Counted from the first letter of the stretch, positions 41,038 through 54,646 are shown. The stretch is 64,000 nt of DNA from Streptomyces griseoflavus (GCF_014649995.1 NZ_BMUC01000001.1:1189724-1253723); one strand, 5' to 3'. The notes: generated by a model from the sequence alone, not told the origin. Numbers and translations are program-made.

Positions 41038-42720
41038 TCACCGCGGCTCCTCCTGCCAGCGGTAGCCGCGCGGGGTGACCATGCGCCCCGCGATCTCGCG
41101 GGTCGCCGTGTTGCCGACGGTCACCACCGTCATCATGTCGACCGTCGCCGGGTCCAGCGCGGCCAGCGTGGTCAGCCGGCTCGACTCGTCCGCCCGGGAC
41201 GCGTTGCGCACGACTCCCACCGGCGTGGCCGGCTCCCGGTGCCCGGCGAGGATCGACAGCGCCTTGGGCAGCTGCCAGTCACGGCCCCGGCTGCGCGGGT
41301 TGTAGAACGTCACGACGATGTCCGCCTCGGCCGCCGCCCGCACCCGCCGCTCGATGACCTCCCACGGCGTGTGCAGGTCCGACAGGCTGATCGACACGTG
41401 GTCGTGGCCCAGCGGCGCCCCCAGGACCGCCCCGGCGGCCAGCGCCGCCGTCACACCCGGCACGCCGACCACGTCGATGTCGTCCGACGCCTCGGCCAGA
41501 GCGGGCGAGGCCATGGCGTACACCCCCGCGTCGCCGCTGCCGATCAGCGCGACCGCGTGCCCGCGCCGGGCCTCCGCCACGGCCGTACGGGCCCGCTCCT
41601 CCTCCGCGCCGAGACCGGACTCCAGCACCCGCGTGCCGGGCCGCAGCAGATCACGGATCTGGTCGACGTACTGGTCGAGGCCCACCAGCACGGAGGCGCG
41701 CCGCAGTTCGGCCCCGGCCCGCGGGGTGAGCAGGTCCCGGGCGCCCGGCCCGAGGCCGACCACCGCGAGCCTCCCGCGCGCCGGGCGCCGTACGACGGCA
41801 CAGGTCGCCATCGCGGGACGCGCCGCCGACTTCCGCTTGGGCACCAGCAGTTCACCCCCGCCCAGCAGCGCGGCCGCCTCCGCGACCGATGGGGTGCCGA
41901 CGGCGGCCAGGGGCGCGTCGGAGGGGTTGGGCACCTCGACGCGCGCCAACTCCCCGGCGGTGTACGTCACCAGGGGCACCCCGAGCCGCCGGGCGGCCGC
42001 GACGATGCCGGGCTCGTCCGCCTTGGCGTCGACGGTGGCGAGCGCGGCGAGCGACGCGCCCGACAGTCCCGCGTCCCGCAACGCCCCCTCGACCAGACCG
42101 AGTACCTCCTCGGCGGGGGCGCCCCGGGAGGCGCCCACCCCGGCGACGAGGGTCGGGGGCCGCAGCACCACCTCCCGCTCACCCGGTTCGACCAGCCGGT
42201 CCGTGACGCGGATCGTGTACGCCCCGTCCCCGGCGACCGGCAGCGGCGGCAGCGGCCAGGTCACCTCGGCGCGCAACGCCACCGCCTCACCGTCCAGCAG
42301 GGCCCGCGACACGGCGGCCACGTTCCCCTCCACCGGCAGCCCGAGGGTGTCCAGGCCCGGCAGACGGACGGCATCCGTCGCCGTCGTCACCACCGGCTCG
42401 GCGCCCAGCACCTCGCCGACCGCGCGGGCGAGTTCGTTCGCCCCGCCGCCGTGCCCGCCGACCAGGGACACCGCGAACCGGCCCGCCTCGTCGACACAGA
42501 CCACGCCCGGGTCGGACGTCTTGCCGTCCAGCAGGGGCGCCACGAGCCGCACCACGGCCCCGGTGGCGAGGAAGCACACGAGCTGCTCGCACTCGGCGAA
42601 CGCGGCCCGTACCGCGTCCGCCACCGGACCCTCGTACACGCGCGTACGGTCCGGCCAGGCGGCGGCCAGCCGGTCCCGCGCCGACGTTCCGGCCGCCGTG
42701 GCGGAGATGAGGCCGATCAC
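41038..42720 (-). CDS. cobJ: CbiG-CobJ fusion: cobalamin biosynthesis protein / precorrin-3B C17-methyltransferase
   Basis: 560 aa. GTG 42720 has AAGGAG 7-8 bp upstream. Residues 1 to about 320 are CbiG: VIGLISATAAGTSARDRL, FLATGAVVRLVAPLL, GGHGGGANELARAV and LVAGVGASRGAPAEEVLGLVEGAL. From about 325 comes the tetrapyrrole methylase CobJ/CbiH: RLAVVGLGPGARDLLTPRAGAELRRA, ALIGSGDAGVYAMASPALAEA with the S-adenosylmethionine loop, and FYNPRSRGRDWQLPKALSIL. The fusion couples ring contraction and C17 methylation with opening of the delta-lactone. It lies 76 bp after cobM on the same strand. Confidence 0.93.
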   Translation of the reverse strand: MIGLISATAAGTSARDRLAAAWPDRTRVYEGPVADAVRAAFAECEQLVCFLATGAVVRLVAPLLDGKTSDPGVVCVDEAGRFAVSLVGGHGGGANELARAVGEVLGAEPVVTTATDAVRLPGLDTLGLPVEGNVAAVSRALLDGEAVALRAEVTWPLPPLPVAGDGAYTIRVTDRLVEPGEREVVLRPPTLVAGVGASRGAPAEEVLGLVEGALRDAGLSGASLAALATVDAKADEPGIVAAARRLGVPLVTYTAGELARVEVPNPSDAPLAAVGTPSVAEAAALLGGGELLVPKRKSAARPAMATCAVVRRPARGRLAVVGLGPGARDLLTPRAGAELRRASVLVGLDQYVDQIRDLLRPGTRVLESGLGAEEERARTAVAEARRGHAVALIGSGDAGVYAMASPALAEASDDIDVVGVPGVTAALAAGAVLGAPLGHDHVSISLSDLHTPWEVIERRVRAAAEADIVVTFYNPRSRGRDWQLPKALSILAGHREPATPVGVVRNASRADESSRLTTLAALDPATVDMMTVVTVGNTATREIAGRMVTPRGYRWQEEPR

Positions 42721-42796
42721 CTGTCGACTCCTTCGGTACGGCCGTGGGACCGGACGCCCCACGGCAGGGAAACGGGACGGGGCAGCACGACGGTGA

Positions 42797-43627
42797 TCAC
42801 GTGCTCGCACCCCGCGAACGCAACGCCCGGCGTGCCTCCGGGTCGGCCTTGCGGAAGCCGTGGAAGTGACCCGGGTGGTAGAGGTGCGACCGCGTGCCGT
42901 GCGCGTCGAGCGCCGGACCGACCAGGAACAGCGTGTGCTTCCACAGCCTGTGCTCCTTGACGGTCTCCTCCAGCGTGCCGATCGTGCACTTCACCACCAG
43001 CTCCTCCGGCCAGGTCGCCTGGTACGCCACGACGACCGGCGTGGACGTCGGGTAGCCGCCCTCCAGCAGCTCCCGCACCAGCTGCCCGCTGCGGGCGGCC
43101 GACAGGAAGACCGCCATGGTGGTGCCGTGCCGCGCGAACTCGCGGACCTCCTCGCCGGGCGGCATCGGCGTCTTGCCGCCGCCGAGCCGGGTCAGCACCA
43201 CCGACTGCGCCACCTCGGGGATGGTCAGTTCCCGCCCCGCGAGCGCCGCGACCGCCGAGAACGACGACACCCCGGGCACGATCTCGGTGGCGATGCCGAG
43301 CTCCGCACACCGGTCGACCTGCTCCTGGGTGCCGCCCCACAGCGCGGGATCGCCCGAGTGGATCCGCGCGACCCTCAGCCCTTCCGCGCGGGCCCGCTCG
43401 TAGACGGCCACCACGTCCTCCAGGGACATGGCCGCCGAGTCGAGGACCTCCGCGTCCTCACGCGCGTGCCCCAGCACCTCCTCCTGCACCAGACTGGCGG
43501 CCCAGATGACCACATCGGCCTCGGCGATGGCCCGGGCGGCACGGAACGTCAGCAGATCGGCGGCGCCGGGACCGGCCCCGACGAAGGTCACCTTGCCGGT
43601 GGGGGCACCGGTCGGGGCATCGGTCAT
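42797..43627 (-). CDS. cobM: Precorrin-4 C11-methyltransferase
   Basis: 276 aa, ATG 43627. Tetrapyrrole methylase with VTFVGAGPGAADLLTFRAARAIAEADVVIWAASLV, RIHSGDPALWGGTQEQ, PGVSSFSAVAALAGRELTIPEVAQSVVLTRLGGGKTPMP and AVFLSAARSG. These fit CobM/CbiF, which moves the C11 methyl. It begins the smaller cobalamin block (cobM, cobJ, cbiX-like, cobC) and is divergent from the ZIP transporter gene across 99 bp. Confidence 0.95.
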   Translation of the reverse strand: MTDAPTGAPTGKVTFVGAGPGAADLLTFRAARAIAEADVVIWAASLVQEEVLGHAREDAEVLDSAAMSLEDVVAVYERARAEGLRVARIHSGDPALWGGTQEQVDRCAELGIATEIVPGVSSFSAVAALAGRELTIPEVAQSVVLTRLGGGKTPMPPGEEVREFARHGTTMAVFLSAARSGQLVRELLEGGYPTSTPVVVAYQATWPEELVVKCTIGTLEETVKEHRLWKHTLFLVGPALDAHGTRSHLYHPGHFHGFRKADPEARRALRSRGAST

Positions 43628-43726
43628 GGGAAACGGTCCTCTCCTGCGGATGAATGATCAAGACGGTGGGCGGCGAGCGGGCTGTCACGCGTGCGCGACG
43701 GGCCGCCGATCCGATACGAAGGGCAC

Positions 43727-44515
43727 ATGGCGGTTCTCGTCGCGCTCGGCGCGTTCCTGATGACGCTGGCCGGCGGCTGGACGGCACACCGCGTGACCGA
43801 CCGCCGCCATCTGGTGCTGGGCCTGGCCGGCGGGCTCATGCTGGGCGTGGTCGGCCTGGAACTCCTCCCCGAGTCCCTGGAAGCGGCGGGCACCGAGATC
43901 CACGGCGTACCGGCGGCCCTGCTGCTCTTCGTGGCGGGCTTCCTCCTCGCCCACCTGGTGGAACGCCTGCTGGCCCACCGGCAGGCCCCGCACGGCGCCG
44001 GGGAGACCGTGTCGGCGGCTCGGGCCTGTGGGCCTGCGCCGGGCGCCGGCGCGCCGCCGCGGCTCTCCGGCGAACGCAACCCCGAGGTGGGTCTGACGGC
44101 CGCCGCGGCGATGGTCGGCCACAGCGCCATGGACGGCGTCGCGATCGGAGCGGCCTTCCAGGTCGGCGGCGGCATGGGCGCAGCCGTCGCCGTGGCCGTC
44201 ATCGCCCACGACTTCGCGGACGGCTTCAACACGTACACGCTCACCCGCGTGTACGGCAACGCCCGCCGCCGCGCGCTGACCATGCTGGTCGCGGACGCGG
44301 CCGCACCGGTCGCCGGCGCCGCCTCCACGCTCTTCTTCACGATCCCGCAGCCCCTGCTCGGCGGCTACCTGGGCCTGTTCGGCGGCGCGCTGCTCTACCT
44401 GGCGGCGGCCGAGATCCTGCCGGAGGCCCACCACCGGCACCCGGCCCGCTCCACCCTGCTGTGCACGATCACGGGCGTGCTGTTCATCTGGCTCGTGGTG
44501 GGCGCCGCGCACTGA
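43727..44515 (+). CDS. ZIP family metal transporter
   Basis: 262 aa, ATG 43727 behind GAAGGG. About seven to eight hydrophobic helices; the metal path motifs are MVGHSAMDGVAIGAAF (helix IV, His and Asp) and AVIAHDFADGFNTYTLTR (helix V, His-Asp-Phe-x-Asp). VERLLAHRQAPHG with nearby His marks the cytoplasmic loop. ZIP proteins import zinc, iron or sometimes cobalt. Lying between two cobalamin blocks on the opposite strand, it may bring in cobalt for the corrin ring, though zinc uptake is the more common role. Confidence 0.88.
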   Translation: MAVLVALGAFLMTLAGGWTAHRVTDRRHLVLGLAGGLMLGVVGLELLPESLEAAGTEIHGVPAALLLFVAGFLLAHLVERLLAHRQAPHGAGETVSAARACGPAPGAGAPPRLSGERNPEVGLTAAAAMVGHSAMDGVAIGAAFQVGGGMGAAVAVAVIAHDFADGFNTYTLTRVYGNARRRALTMLVADAAAPVAGAASTLFFTIPQPLLGGYLGLFGGALLYLAAAEILPEAHHRHPARSTLLCTITGVLFIWLVVGAAH

Positions 44516-44532
44516 GCGCGACCGGGCCCGGC

Positions 44533-45264
44533 TCACAGTTTCCCGCCCCGCCCGCCGTCACGCCGCGGCGGCGCGATGAGCGTCGAGAGGTACGACAGCG
44601 GCGCCCCGTCCAGCTCGGCGGCCGGCCGCACCGACTCCTCCGGCAGCCCCAGCGCCGACCCCCACACCGCGTCACCGATCCGACCGGTCTCCCGCAGCGC
44701 CTCGGCCACCTCACCGGCCTGCCGCCCGAACTTGTAGGCGACGACGGTCCCGGGCCCGGCCAGCGCGTCCCTGAGCACGGCCGTCCCCGCGGTGACCGGC
44801 ACCAGCGTGAGCGGCTCGGTCCCCTCGGTCAGCACCGCGCCCGAACGCGCCGCCAGGTCCTGCATGGCGGTGATCCCCGGAACGGTCTCCACGACCGTCC
44901 CCGGCACCAGCGCGCCGACGGTCTGCGCGAGATAGGTGAACGTCGAGTACACATTGGGGTCCCCGATCGTCGCGAAGGCGACGGCCGCGTGCTCCCGCAG
45001 CAGCCCGGCGACCCGCTCGCCGGCGGCGTCCCAGGCCGCCTCCCGCCGCGCCCGGTCGGTCCGCTCGTTCAGCGCGAACACCACCCGGACGACCTTCCCG
45101 GCGGGCACGTGGTGCAGCACCGTCGCCTCGGCCCGCCCGCGCTCACCGGTGTCCAGCACCGGCACCACGACGACATCCGCGGCCCGCAGCGCGTTGACCC
45201 CCTTGACGGTCACCAGTTCCGGGTCCCCGGGCCCCACACCGACCCCGATCAGCCTGCTGCTCAT
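44533..45264 (-). CDS. cobI: Precorrin-2 C20-methyltransferase
   Basis: 243 aa, ATG 45264 overlapping the cobB stop (ATGA). CobI/CbiL features: RLIGVGVGPGDPELVTVKGVNALRAADVVVVPV, FATIGDPNVYSTFTYLAQTV, ETVPGITAMQDLAARSGAVLTEGTEPLTLVPVTAG. It adds the C20 methyl of precorrin-3A. It is the last gene of the seven-gene riboswitch operon; it is convergent with the ZIP gene 17 bp away. Confidence 0.95.
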   Translation of the reverse strand: MSSRLIGVGVGPGDPELVTVKGVNALRAADVVVVPVLDTGERGRAEATVLHHVPAGKVVRVVFALNERTDRARREAAWDAAGERVAGLLREHAAVAFATIGDPNVYSTFTYLAQTVGALVPGTVVETVPGITAMQDLAARSGAVLTEGTEPLTLVPVTAGTAVLRDALAGPGTVVAYKFGRQAGEVAEALRETGRIGDAVWGSALGLPEESVRPAAELDGAPLSYLSTLIAPPRRDGGRGGKL

Positions 45265-46832
45265 GACGTCCGGCACCTCTCCACGAACCGACGGGCCACA
45301 CCGGGCTCGGACGCCCAGTGCGTGTGCAGATAACTCGCGTGCACACCACGCTGTACGAATCCCTCGACACGCCGTTCGGGCGCCCGCATCCCCCAGGCGG
45401 GCTCGTCCCCGGCCACCGGCGAGACGACGGTCCGGTGGAACTCGTGCCCCCGCATCCGGGTGCCGGCGCGGGCCAGCGCGCTGTCGCTCACGGCGACGGC
45501 GTCCCGGTATCCGAGGGTCAGCCGCTCCGACATCCGAGCGGAGGCGTCCAGCACCCCGCACATGGGCAGTCCGTCCAGCTCCCGGCACAGGTACAGCAAC
45601 CCGGCACACTCCGCGGCCACCGGAGCACCGCCGAGGGCGAGGTCGCCGACGGCCTCGCGCAGCGCCTCGTTGGCGGACAGCTCCGCGGCGTACACCTCGG
45701 GAAACCCCCCGCCGATGACCAGCCCTGCCGTCCCCTCGGGCAACGCCTCGTCCCGCAACGGATCAAAGACCACGACCTCGGCCCCGGCAGCCGCGAGCAA
45801 CTCCGCGTGTTCGGCGTACGAGAACGTGAAGGCCGCCCCACCGGCAACGGCCACCCGGACAGTCCGCCCGGTATCCCGCAGCCCGTCCGCCGCTCGACGC
45901 CGAGACCCGGCACCCCCGAGCCCACCCGCCGCATGAGGACGAGGCCCGGCATCCGCCGGCCCGTCCGGCGTGTGAGGACGAGGCCCGTCCAGGGCCGGAC
46001 GGGGGTCCGGGGGCAGAACCCCCGGGGACGATGGGGGTCCCCCCGCTCGAGCGGAGCCGAGAGTGGGGGAGGGAAGGGGCGGCGGGGGCGGGGAAACCAA
46101 GGCCTCACCCGCGTCCCACCCCGCACCCGCCAAGGGACCCGCACTCCGCGCCAACGCGACCAACGCCGCCAGATCGCACCCGCCGCCGACCTGCGCGGCC
46201 ATCGCCGCGACCGCCTCGACGGCCAGGGCACCCCGCTCGGCCACCGGCACCAGCCCCAGATGCCGGGACGGCGTCTCCACCGGCGCGGCCCGCCGCAGAA
46301 CCCCCAGCACCGGCACCCCGACGGAGTCCAGCGCCTCCCGCAGCAACCCCTCGTGCCGCTCGGAGGCGACCTTGTTGAGGATCACGCCCCCGACCCGCAC
46401 CTCCGGGTCCCAGCTCACGAACCCGTGCACCAGCGCCGCCACCGACCGCGACTGCGACGACGCGTCGACGACGAGCACGACCGGCGCCCGCAGCAGCTTC
46501 GCCACCTGCGCGGTGGACGCCAGCTCGCCCTCACCGGCCGCGCCGTCGTACAGCCCCATCACGCCCTCGACGACGGCGATGTCGCACCCCCGCGCACCGT
46601 GCGCGAACAGCGGAGCGACCAGCTCCGGCCCGCACAGATAGGCGTCGAGGTTGCGCCCCACGCGCCCGGTGGCGAGCGTGTGGTACCCGGGGTCGATGTA
46701 GTCCGGCCCGGCCTTGTGCGGGGACACCGCGAGCCCCCGCGCGGTGAGCGCGGCCATCAACCCCGTGGCGACGGTGGTCTTGCCGCTGCCCGACGAGGGC
46801 GCGGCGATCACCAGCCGGGGTACGGAGGTCAC
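45261..46832 (-). CDS. cobB: Cobyrinate a,c-diamide synthase with a long repeat-filled linker
   Basis: 523 aa from GTG 46832, overlapping the cobO stop. The N-terminal ATP-dependent half has PRLVIAAPSSGSGKTTVATGL, HKAGPDYIDPGYH and VVEGVMGLYDGAAGEGE. The C-terminal glutaminase half has GGGFPEVYAAELSANEALR, AAECAGLLYLCRELDG with the nucleophilic Cys, and HEFHRTVV with His. Between them, residues about 245-322 are a Pro/Gly/Arg-rich linker much longer than usual, encoded by Streptomyces-type palindromic repeats. The enzyme amidates the a and c side chains of cobyrinate. Confidence 0.93.
   Translation of the reverse strand: MTSVPRLVIAAPSSGSGKTTVATGLMAALTARGLAVSPHKAGPDYIDPGYHTLATGRVGRNLDAYLCGPELVAPLFAHGARGCDIAVVEGVMGLYDGAAGEGELASTAQVAKLLRAPVVLVVDASSQSRSVAALVHGFVSWDPEVRVGGVILNKVASERHEGLLREALDSVGVPVLGVLRRAAPVETPSRHLGLVPVAERGALAVEAVAAMAAQVGGGCDLAALVALARSAGPLAGAGWDAGEALVSPPPPPLPSPTLGSARAGGPPSSPGVLPPDPRPALDGPRPHTPDGPADAGPRPHAAGGLGGAGSRRRAADGLRDTGRTVRVAVAGGAAFTFSYAEHAELLAAAGAEVVVFDPLRDEALPEGTAGLVIGGGFPEVYAAELSANEALREAVGDLALGGAPVAAECAGLLYLCRELDGLPMCGVLDASARMSERLTLGYRDAVAVSDSALARAGTRMRGHEFHRTVVSPVAGDEPAWGMRAPERRVEGFVQRGVHASYLHTHWASEPGVARRFVERCRTS
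45930..46075. repeat. Intergenic-type palindromic repeats inside cobB
   Basis: TGAGGACGAGGCCCG occurs at 45934-45948 and 45973-45987, 39 bp apart, so in frame. A stem-rich run with GGTCCGGGGGCAG, ACCCCCGGGG and GGGGGTCCCCCC follows, up to GAGTGGGGGAGGG near 46075. The TCCGGCGTGTGAGGA portion matches TCCGGCGTTTGAGGA of the intergenic repeat at 38922-38936. It lies exactly over the interdomain linker. Confidence 0.7.
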
Positions 46833-47428
46833 CACTCGATGCCCCTCTGCCCCTTCTGCCCGGCGTCCATGGGGTGCTTGACCTTGGACATGTCGGTCAC
46901 CAGGTCGGCGAACTCCACCAGTTCGGCGGGCGCGTTGCGCCCCGTGATCACCACGTGCTGCGTCCCCGGCCGCTCCCGCAGCACGGACACCACCTCGCCG
47001 GTGTCGATCCACCCCCAGTGCATCGGGTAGGCGAACTCGTCGAGCACGTACAGCCTGTACGTCTCGGCGGCGAGATCCCGCTTGACCTGCTCCCAGCCCT
47101 CCCGGGCCTTCTCCTCGTTGTCCATCTGCGCGTCGCGCTGGACCCAGGACCAGCCCTCGCCCATCTTGTGCCAGTCGACGGTCCCGCCCTCGCCGGAGGC
47201 GCCGAGCACCCGGAGCGCGTTCTCCTCGCCGACCTTCCACTTCGCCGACTTGACGAACTGGAACACCCCGATCGGCCACCCCTGGTTCCAGGCCCGCAGC
47301 GCCAGGCCGAACGCGGCGGTCGACTTGCCCTTGCCGATGCCCGTGTGGACCACGACCAGCGGCCGGTTGCGCCGCTGACGGGTCGTCAGCCCGTCGTCGG
47401 GTACGACACTCGGCTGCCCCTTCGGCAC
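46829..47428 (-). CDS. cobO: Cob(I)yrinic acid a,c-diamide adenosyltransferase
   Basis: 199 aa, GTG 47428 sharing one base with the TAG stop of the previous gene. CobO/BtuR type: PLVVVHTGIGKGKSTAAFGLALRAWNQGW with the P-loop, FVKSAKWKVGEENAL, and LYVLDEFAYPMHWGWIDTGEVVSVLRERPGTQHVVITGR. It attaches the 5'-deoxyadenosyl group to cobalt. The stop overlaps the cobB GTG. Confidence 0.96.
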   Translation of the reverse strand: MPKGQPSVVPDDGLTTRQRRNRPLVVVHTGIGKGKSTAAFGLALRAWNQGWPIGVFQFVKSAKWKVGEENALRVLGASGEGGTVDWHKMGEGWSWVQRDAQMDNEEKAREGWEQVKRDLAAETYRLYVLDEFAYPMHWGWIDTGEVVSVLRERPGTQHVVITGRNAPAELVEFADLVTDMSKVKHPMDAGQKGQRGIEW

Positions 47429-49460
47429 TACGCGGCCCTCCTCGAAGTCCCCTGCACGTCCCTGACCAGCCCGGCGATCGAGTCCGCCCGCAGCTCGTCC
47501 AGCGTCACCGCCGTACCGCCCAGCTCACCCGCGAGCTGCCCGGCGAGTCCCAGCCGCACCGGCCCCGACTCGCAGTCCACGACCACCGAGGCGACCGGGT
47601 CGGCCGCGAACATCCGCGCCGCGCGCCCCGCCAGGGCCACCGGCTCCGGACCGCCGGTCGCCCGCCCGTCCGTCACCACCACGACCAGCGGTCGCCGCGC
47701 CGGATCCCGCAGCCGCTCCACCCGCAGCACGTCGTGCGCCGTGAGCAGCCCGGCCGCCAGCGGCGTACGCCCGCCCGTCGGCAGCGACTCCAGCCGGGCG
47801 GCCGCCGCGTCCACCGACGAGGTCGGCGGCAGGGCGACCTCGGCCGCCGATCCCCGGAAGGTCACCAGACCCACCTTGTCCCGCCGCTGGTAGGCGTCGA
47901 GCAGCAGCGACATCACGGCGCCCTTGACGGCGCTCATCCGCTGCCGTGCCGCCATCGACCCGGAGGCGTCCACGACGAACAGCACGAGGTTCGACTCACG
48001 TCCCTCGCGTGTGGCCTGCCGCAGATCGTCCCGCCGCACCACCAGTCCGGGCCCGGACCGGCCCCGTGCCCGCTGGTGGGGAGCCGCCGCCCGCACGGTC
48101 GCCGCCAGGTGCAGCGCGGTCAGCGCCCCCCGCGGCCGCCGTGCCCCGGTGGTCCGCCCCTGTTCGGTCCGCGCGCGGGAGCGTCGCCCGGCGGCTCCCT
48201 GACCGATGCCCGGCACGTGCAGCACCTTCGTCCGGAACGGCTCCGCGGCCCGTACGGCGGACTGCTCCCCGGCACCGGGCCCCGCCTGCGGCTCCCCGTC
48301 CTCGCCGGCCTCGGGCCGGGCGGCGGTGTCACCGTCTCCCCGGGGGCCTTCACCGGGTGCCGGCTGCCCGCCCGGGCCGCCGTCCGGTCCCGGGTCGGGA
48401 TCGCCGTCCGGTCCCGGGTCGGGATCGTCGTCCTCGCCCCCGTCCTCGCCGGGCCCGCCGAACTCCTCCAGCGTCTCGTCGAGCCGGTCCTCGTCGAGGC
48501 CCGGCGCGTCGAACGGATTCCGCCGCCGCCGGTGCGGCAGCGCCAGCAGCGCGGCCTGCCGCACGTCCTCGGCCAGCACGTCCGTCCGGCCCGCCCAGGC
48601 CGCCAGCGCGGTCGCCGTACGCGCCATCACGATGTCGGCGCGCATGCCGTCCACCTCGAAGGCGGCGCAGGTCGCCGCGATCTGCCGCAGCGCCCCGTCG
48701 CCGAGCCGCACCGACGGCAGCAGCTCCCGCGCCGCCACGATCCGCGCCCGCACGGCGGACTCCTCGCCGGCCCAGCGGGCGGCGAAGCCGGCCGGGTCGT
48801 CGTCGTACGCCAGCCGCCGCCGGACCACCTCGACCCGCTGGTCGGGCTCGCGCGAGGCGGCGACCTCGACGGTCAGCCCGAACCGGTCGAGGAGCTGCGG
48901 ACGCAGTTCGCCCTCCTCCGGGTTCATGGTGCCGACGAGCAGGAACCGCGCCGCGTGCCGTACCGAGACGCCCTCGCGCTCGACGTACGAGGCACCCATG
49001 GCCGCCGCGTCCAGCAACAGGTCGACGAGATGGTCGTGCAGAAGGTTGACCTCGTCGACGTACAGGATCCCGCGGTGCGCGTCGGCCAGCAGCCCCGGCT
49101 CGAACGCCTTGACGCCCTCCGCCAGCGCCCGCTCGATGTCGAGCGCGCCGACCAGCCGGTCCTCGGAGGCACCGACGGGCAGCTCGACCATGCGCGCCGG
49201 CCGCGACTCGCCCGCCCCCGCCTCGTGCGGCCCGTCCGGGCACGCGGGGTCGGGGGAGCCGGGGTCACAGGAGAAACGGCATCCGGAGACGACGTCCACC
49301 GCCGGCAGGAGCGCCGAAAGGGCGCGTACGGCCGTGGACTTGGCGGTGCCCTTCTCCCCGCGGACCAGCACGCCACCGACCTGCGGCGACACCGCGTTGA
49401 GCAGCAGCGCGAGCCGCAGGTCGTCCTGACCGACAACGGCCGTGAACGGGAACGGGGTGG

Positions 49461-49464
<4 letters not shown>
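47428..49464 (-). CDS. Cobaltochelatase-associated magnesium-chelatase-like protein (ChlI/ChlD fusion)
   Basis: 678 aa, GTG 49464 overlapping the cobN stop. The AAA+ half resembles ChlI/BchI: VVGQDDLRLALLLNAV, Walker A GEKGTAKST (about 36-44), ILYVDEVNLLHDHLVDLLLDAAA and LVGTMNPEEGELRPQLLDRFG. An acidic Pro/Gly linker (about 330-400) contains an in-frame tandem repeat. The C-terminal von Willebrand A domain has the metal-site motif VVDASGSMAARQRMSAVKGA and VVVVTDGRATG. Such proteins act with CobN as the ATP-driven part of aerobic cobalt insertion. Position right after cobN supports that. Confidence 0.93.
48380..48427. repeat. Two in-frame tandem copies of a 24-bp unit in the chelatase linker
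   Basis: A 24-bp unit starting CCGTCCGGTCCCGGG is found at 48380-48403 and 48404-48427, coding for two copies of an eight-residue Asp/Pro/Gly unit. Linker length can change by slippage without breaking the frame. Confidence 0.8.
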
Positions 49465-53110
<3,646 letters not shown>

Positions 53111-53114
<4 letters not shown>

Positions 53115-54646
53115 GCGGGCGCTCCCGGTGGAATGAAGGGCAGTCCTCGTGGCGCGCCGGACTCGATGAGCCGCCACAGCGCGTCCGTGTCCGCGTGCTG
53201 TTCGATCAGGTCGCCGAGCCGGTCGAGCTGCTCCTCGCGCAGCGCGGCGAACGAGGTGTCGGGGGCCGGGACGAAGCGGCGCCCCGCGGCGGCGGCCACC
53301 TCGCGCAGGAAGGCGCGCCGGAAACCGTCCGACTCCAGCGAGCCGTGCCAGTGCGTGCCCCAGGTCTGTCCGACCCGGCAGCCGTCCAGGCGGTGTCCGC
53401 GGTCGTCGGAGATGAACGCCTCGCCCCCCAGTACGTCGGCGACCCCGTGGTGGATCTCGTAGCCCTCGACGGGTTCCCCGAGGGCCCGGCCGGCGGGCCT
53501 GGTGAGCGTCTTCTCGCGGGCGAACCGCACCCGCACGGGCAGCACGCCGAGCCCGTCGACGTGCCCGGCGCGGCTCTCCACCTCGTCCTCGATGTGCTCG
53601 CCGAGGAGCTGGAAGCCGCCGCAGACACCGAGCACGGGCCGCCCCGCGGCCGCCCTGCGGAGCAGCTCCTCCGCCAGCCCGCGCTCGCGCAGCCACCGCA
53701 GCGCCCGTACGGTGCCGCGCGTCCCCGGTACGACCACGAGGTCGGCGTCGGCCAGTTCCTCCGGCCGGTCCACGAACCGCACCACGACGCCCGGCTCGGC
53801 GGCCAGCGCGTCCACGTCCGTGAAGTTCGACATCAGCGGCACCGCGCACACCGCGACCCGCAGCACGTCCTCGCCGGCCGGCGCGGCCACCGCCGACTCG
53901 CGCACGGCACCCCGCAGGGAGACCCGGAGCCCGTCCTCCTCGTCGATGCCGAGCCCGTGCCGGAAGGGCAGCACACCGTACGTCCGCCTCCCGGTCAGGC
54001 CGTGCAGCATGCCGAGCCCCGGTTCCAGCAGCGACACGTCGCCCCGGAACTTGTTCACCAGGAACCCGGCGACGAGGTCCTGGTCCTCCCGGGACAGCAG
54101 GGCGACGGTGCCGAAGAACGACGCGAAGACGCCGCCCCGGTCGATGTCGCCCACGATCAGCACGGGCAGTCCGGCGCCCCGGGCGATCCCCATGTTCACG
54201 ATGTCCGTGCGCCGCAGGTTGATCTCGGCCGGGCTGCCGGCCCCCTCGCAGATCACCGCGTCGTGGGTGTCCCGCAGCTGCTCCAGACAGTCCAGTACCG
54301 TGCCCAGCAGGCGCTGCTGCCGCCCGCCGTGATAGCCGCGCGCGCTCATCTCGCCGACGGGCCTGCCCATCAGGACCACCTGGCTGGACCTCTCGCCACC
54401 GGGCTTGAGCAGCACCGGATTCATCAGCGCCGTCGGCTCGACCCGGCAGGCCTGCGCCTGCATGGCCTGCGCCCGCCCGATCTCGGCGCCCTCCCGGGTC
54501 ACGAACGAGTTCAGCGACATGTTCTGTGCCTTGAACGGCGCGACCTTGACGCCGCGTCGCACCAGCCACCGGCAGATCCCGGCGGTCACCACGCTCTTGC
54601 CGGCGTCCGAGGTGGTCCCGGCCACCAGCAGCCCCCCACCGGTCAT
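53111..54646 (-). CDS. cobQ: Cobyric acid synthase
   Basis: 511 aa, ATG 54646 overlapping the cobD stop. LLVAGTTSDAGKSVVTAGICRWLVRRGVKVAPFKAQNMSLNSFVT is the diagnostic N-terminus with P-loop. ICEGAGSPAEINLRRTDIVNMGIA and FASFFGTVALL follow. The glutaminase half has RPVLGVCGGFQLLGEHIED with the nucleophilic Cys, and THWHGSLESDGFRRAFL with the His. It amidates side chains b, d, e and g to give cobyric acid. Confidence 0.97.
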
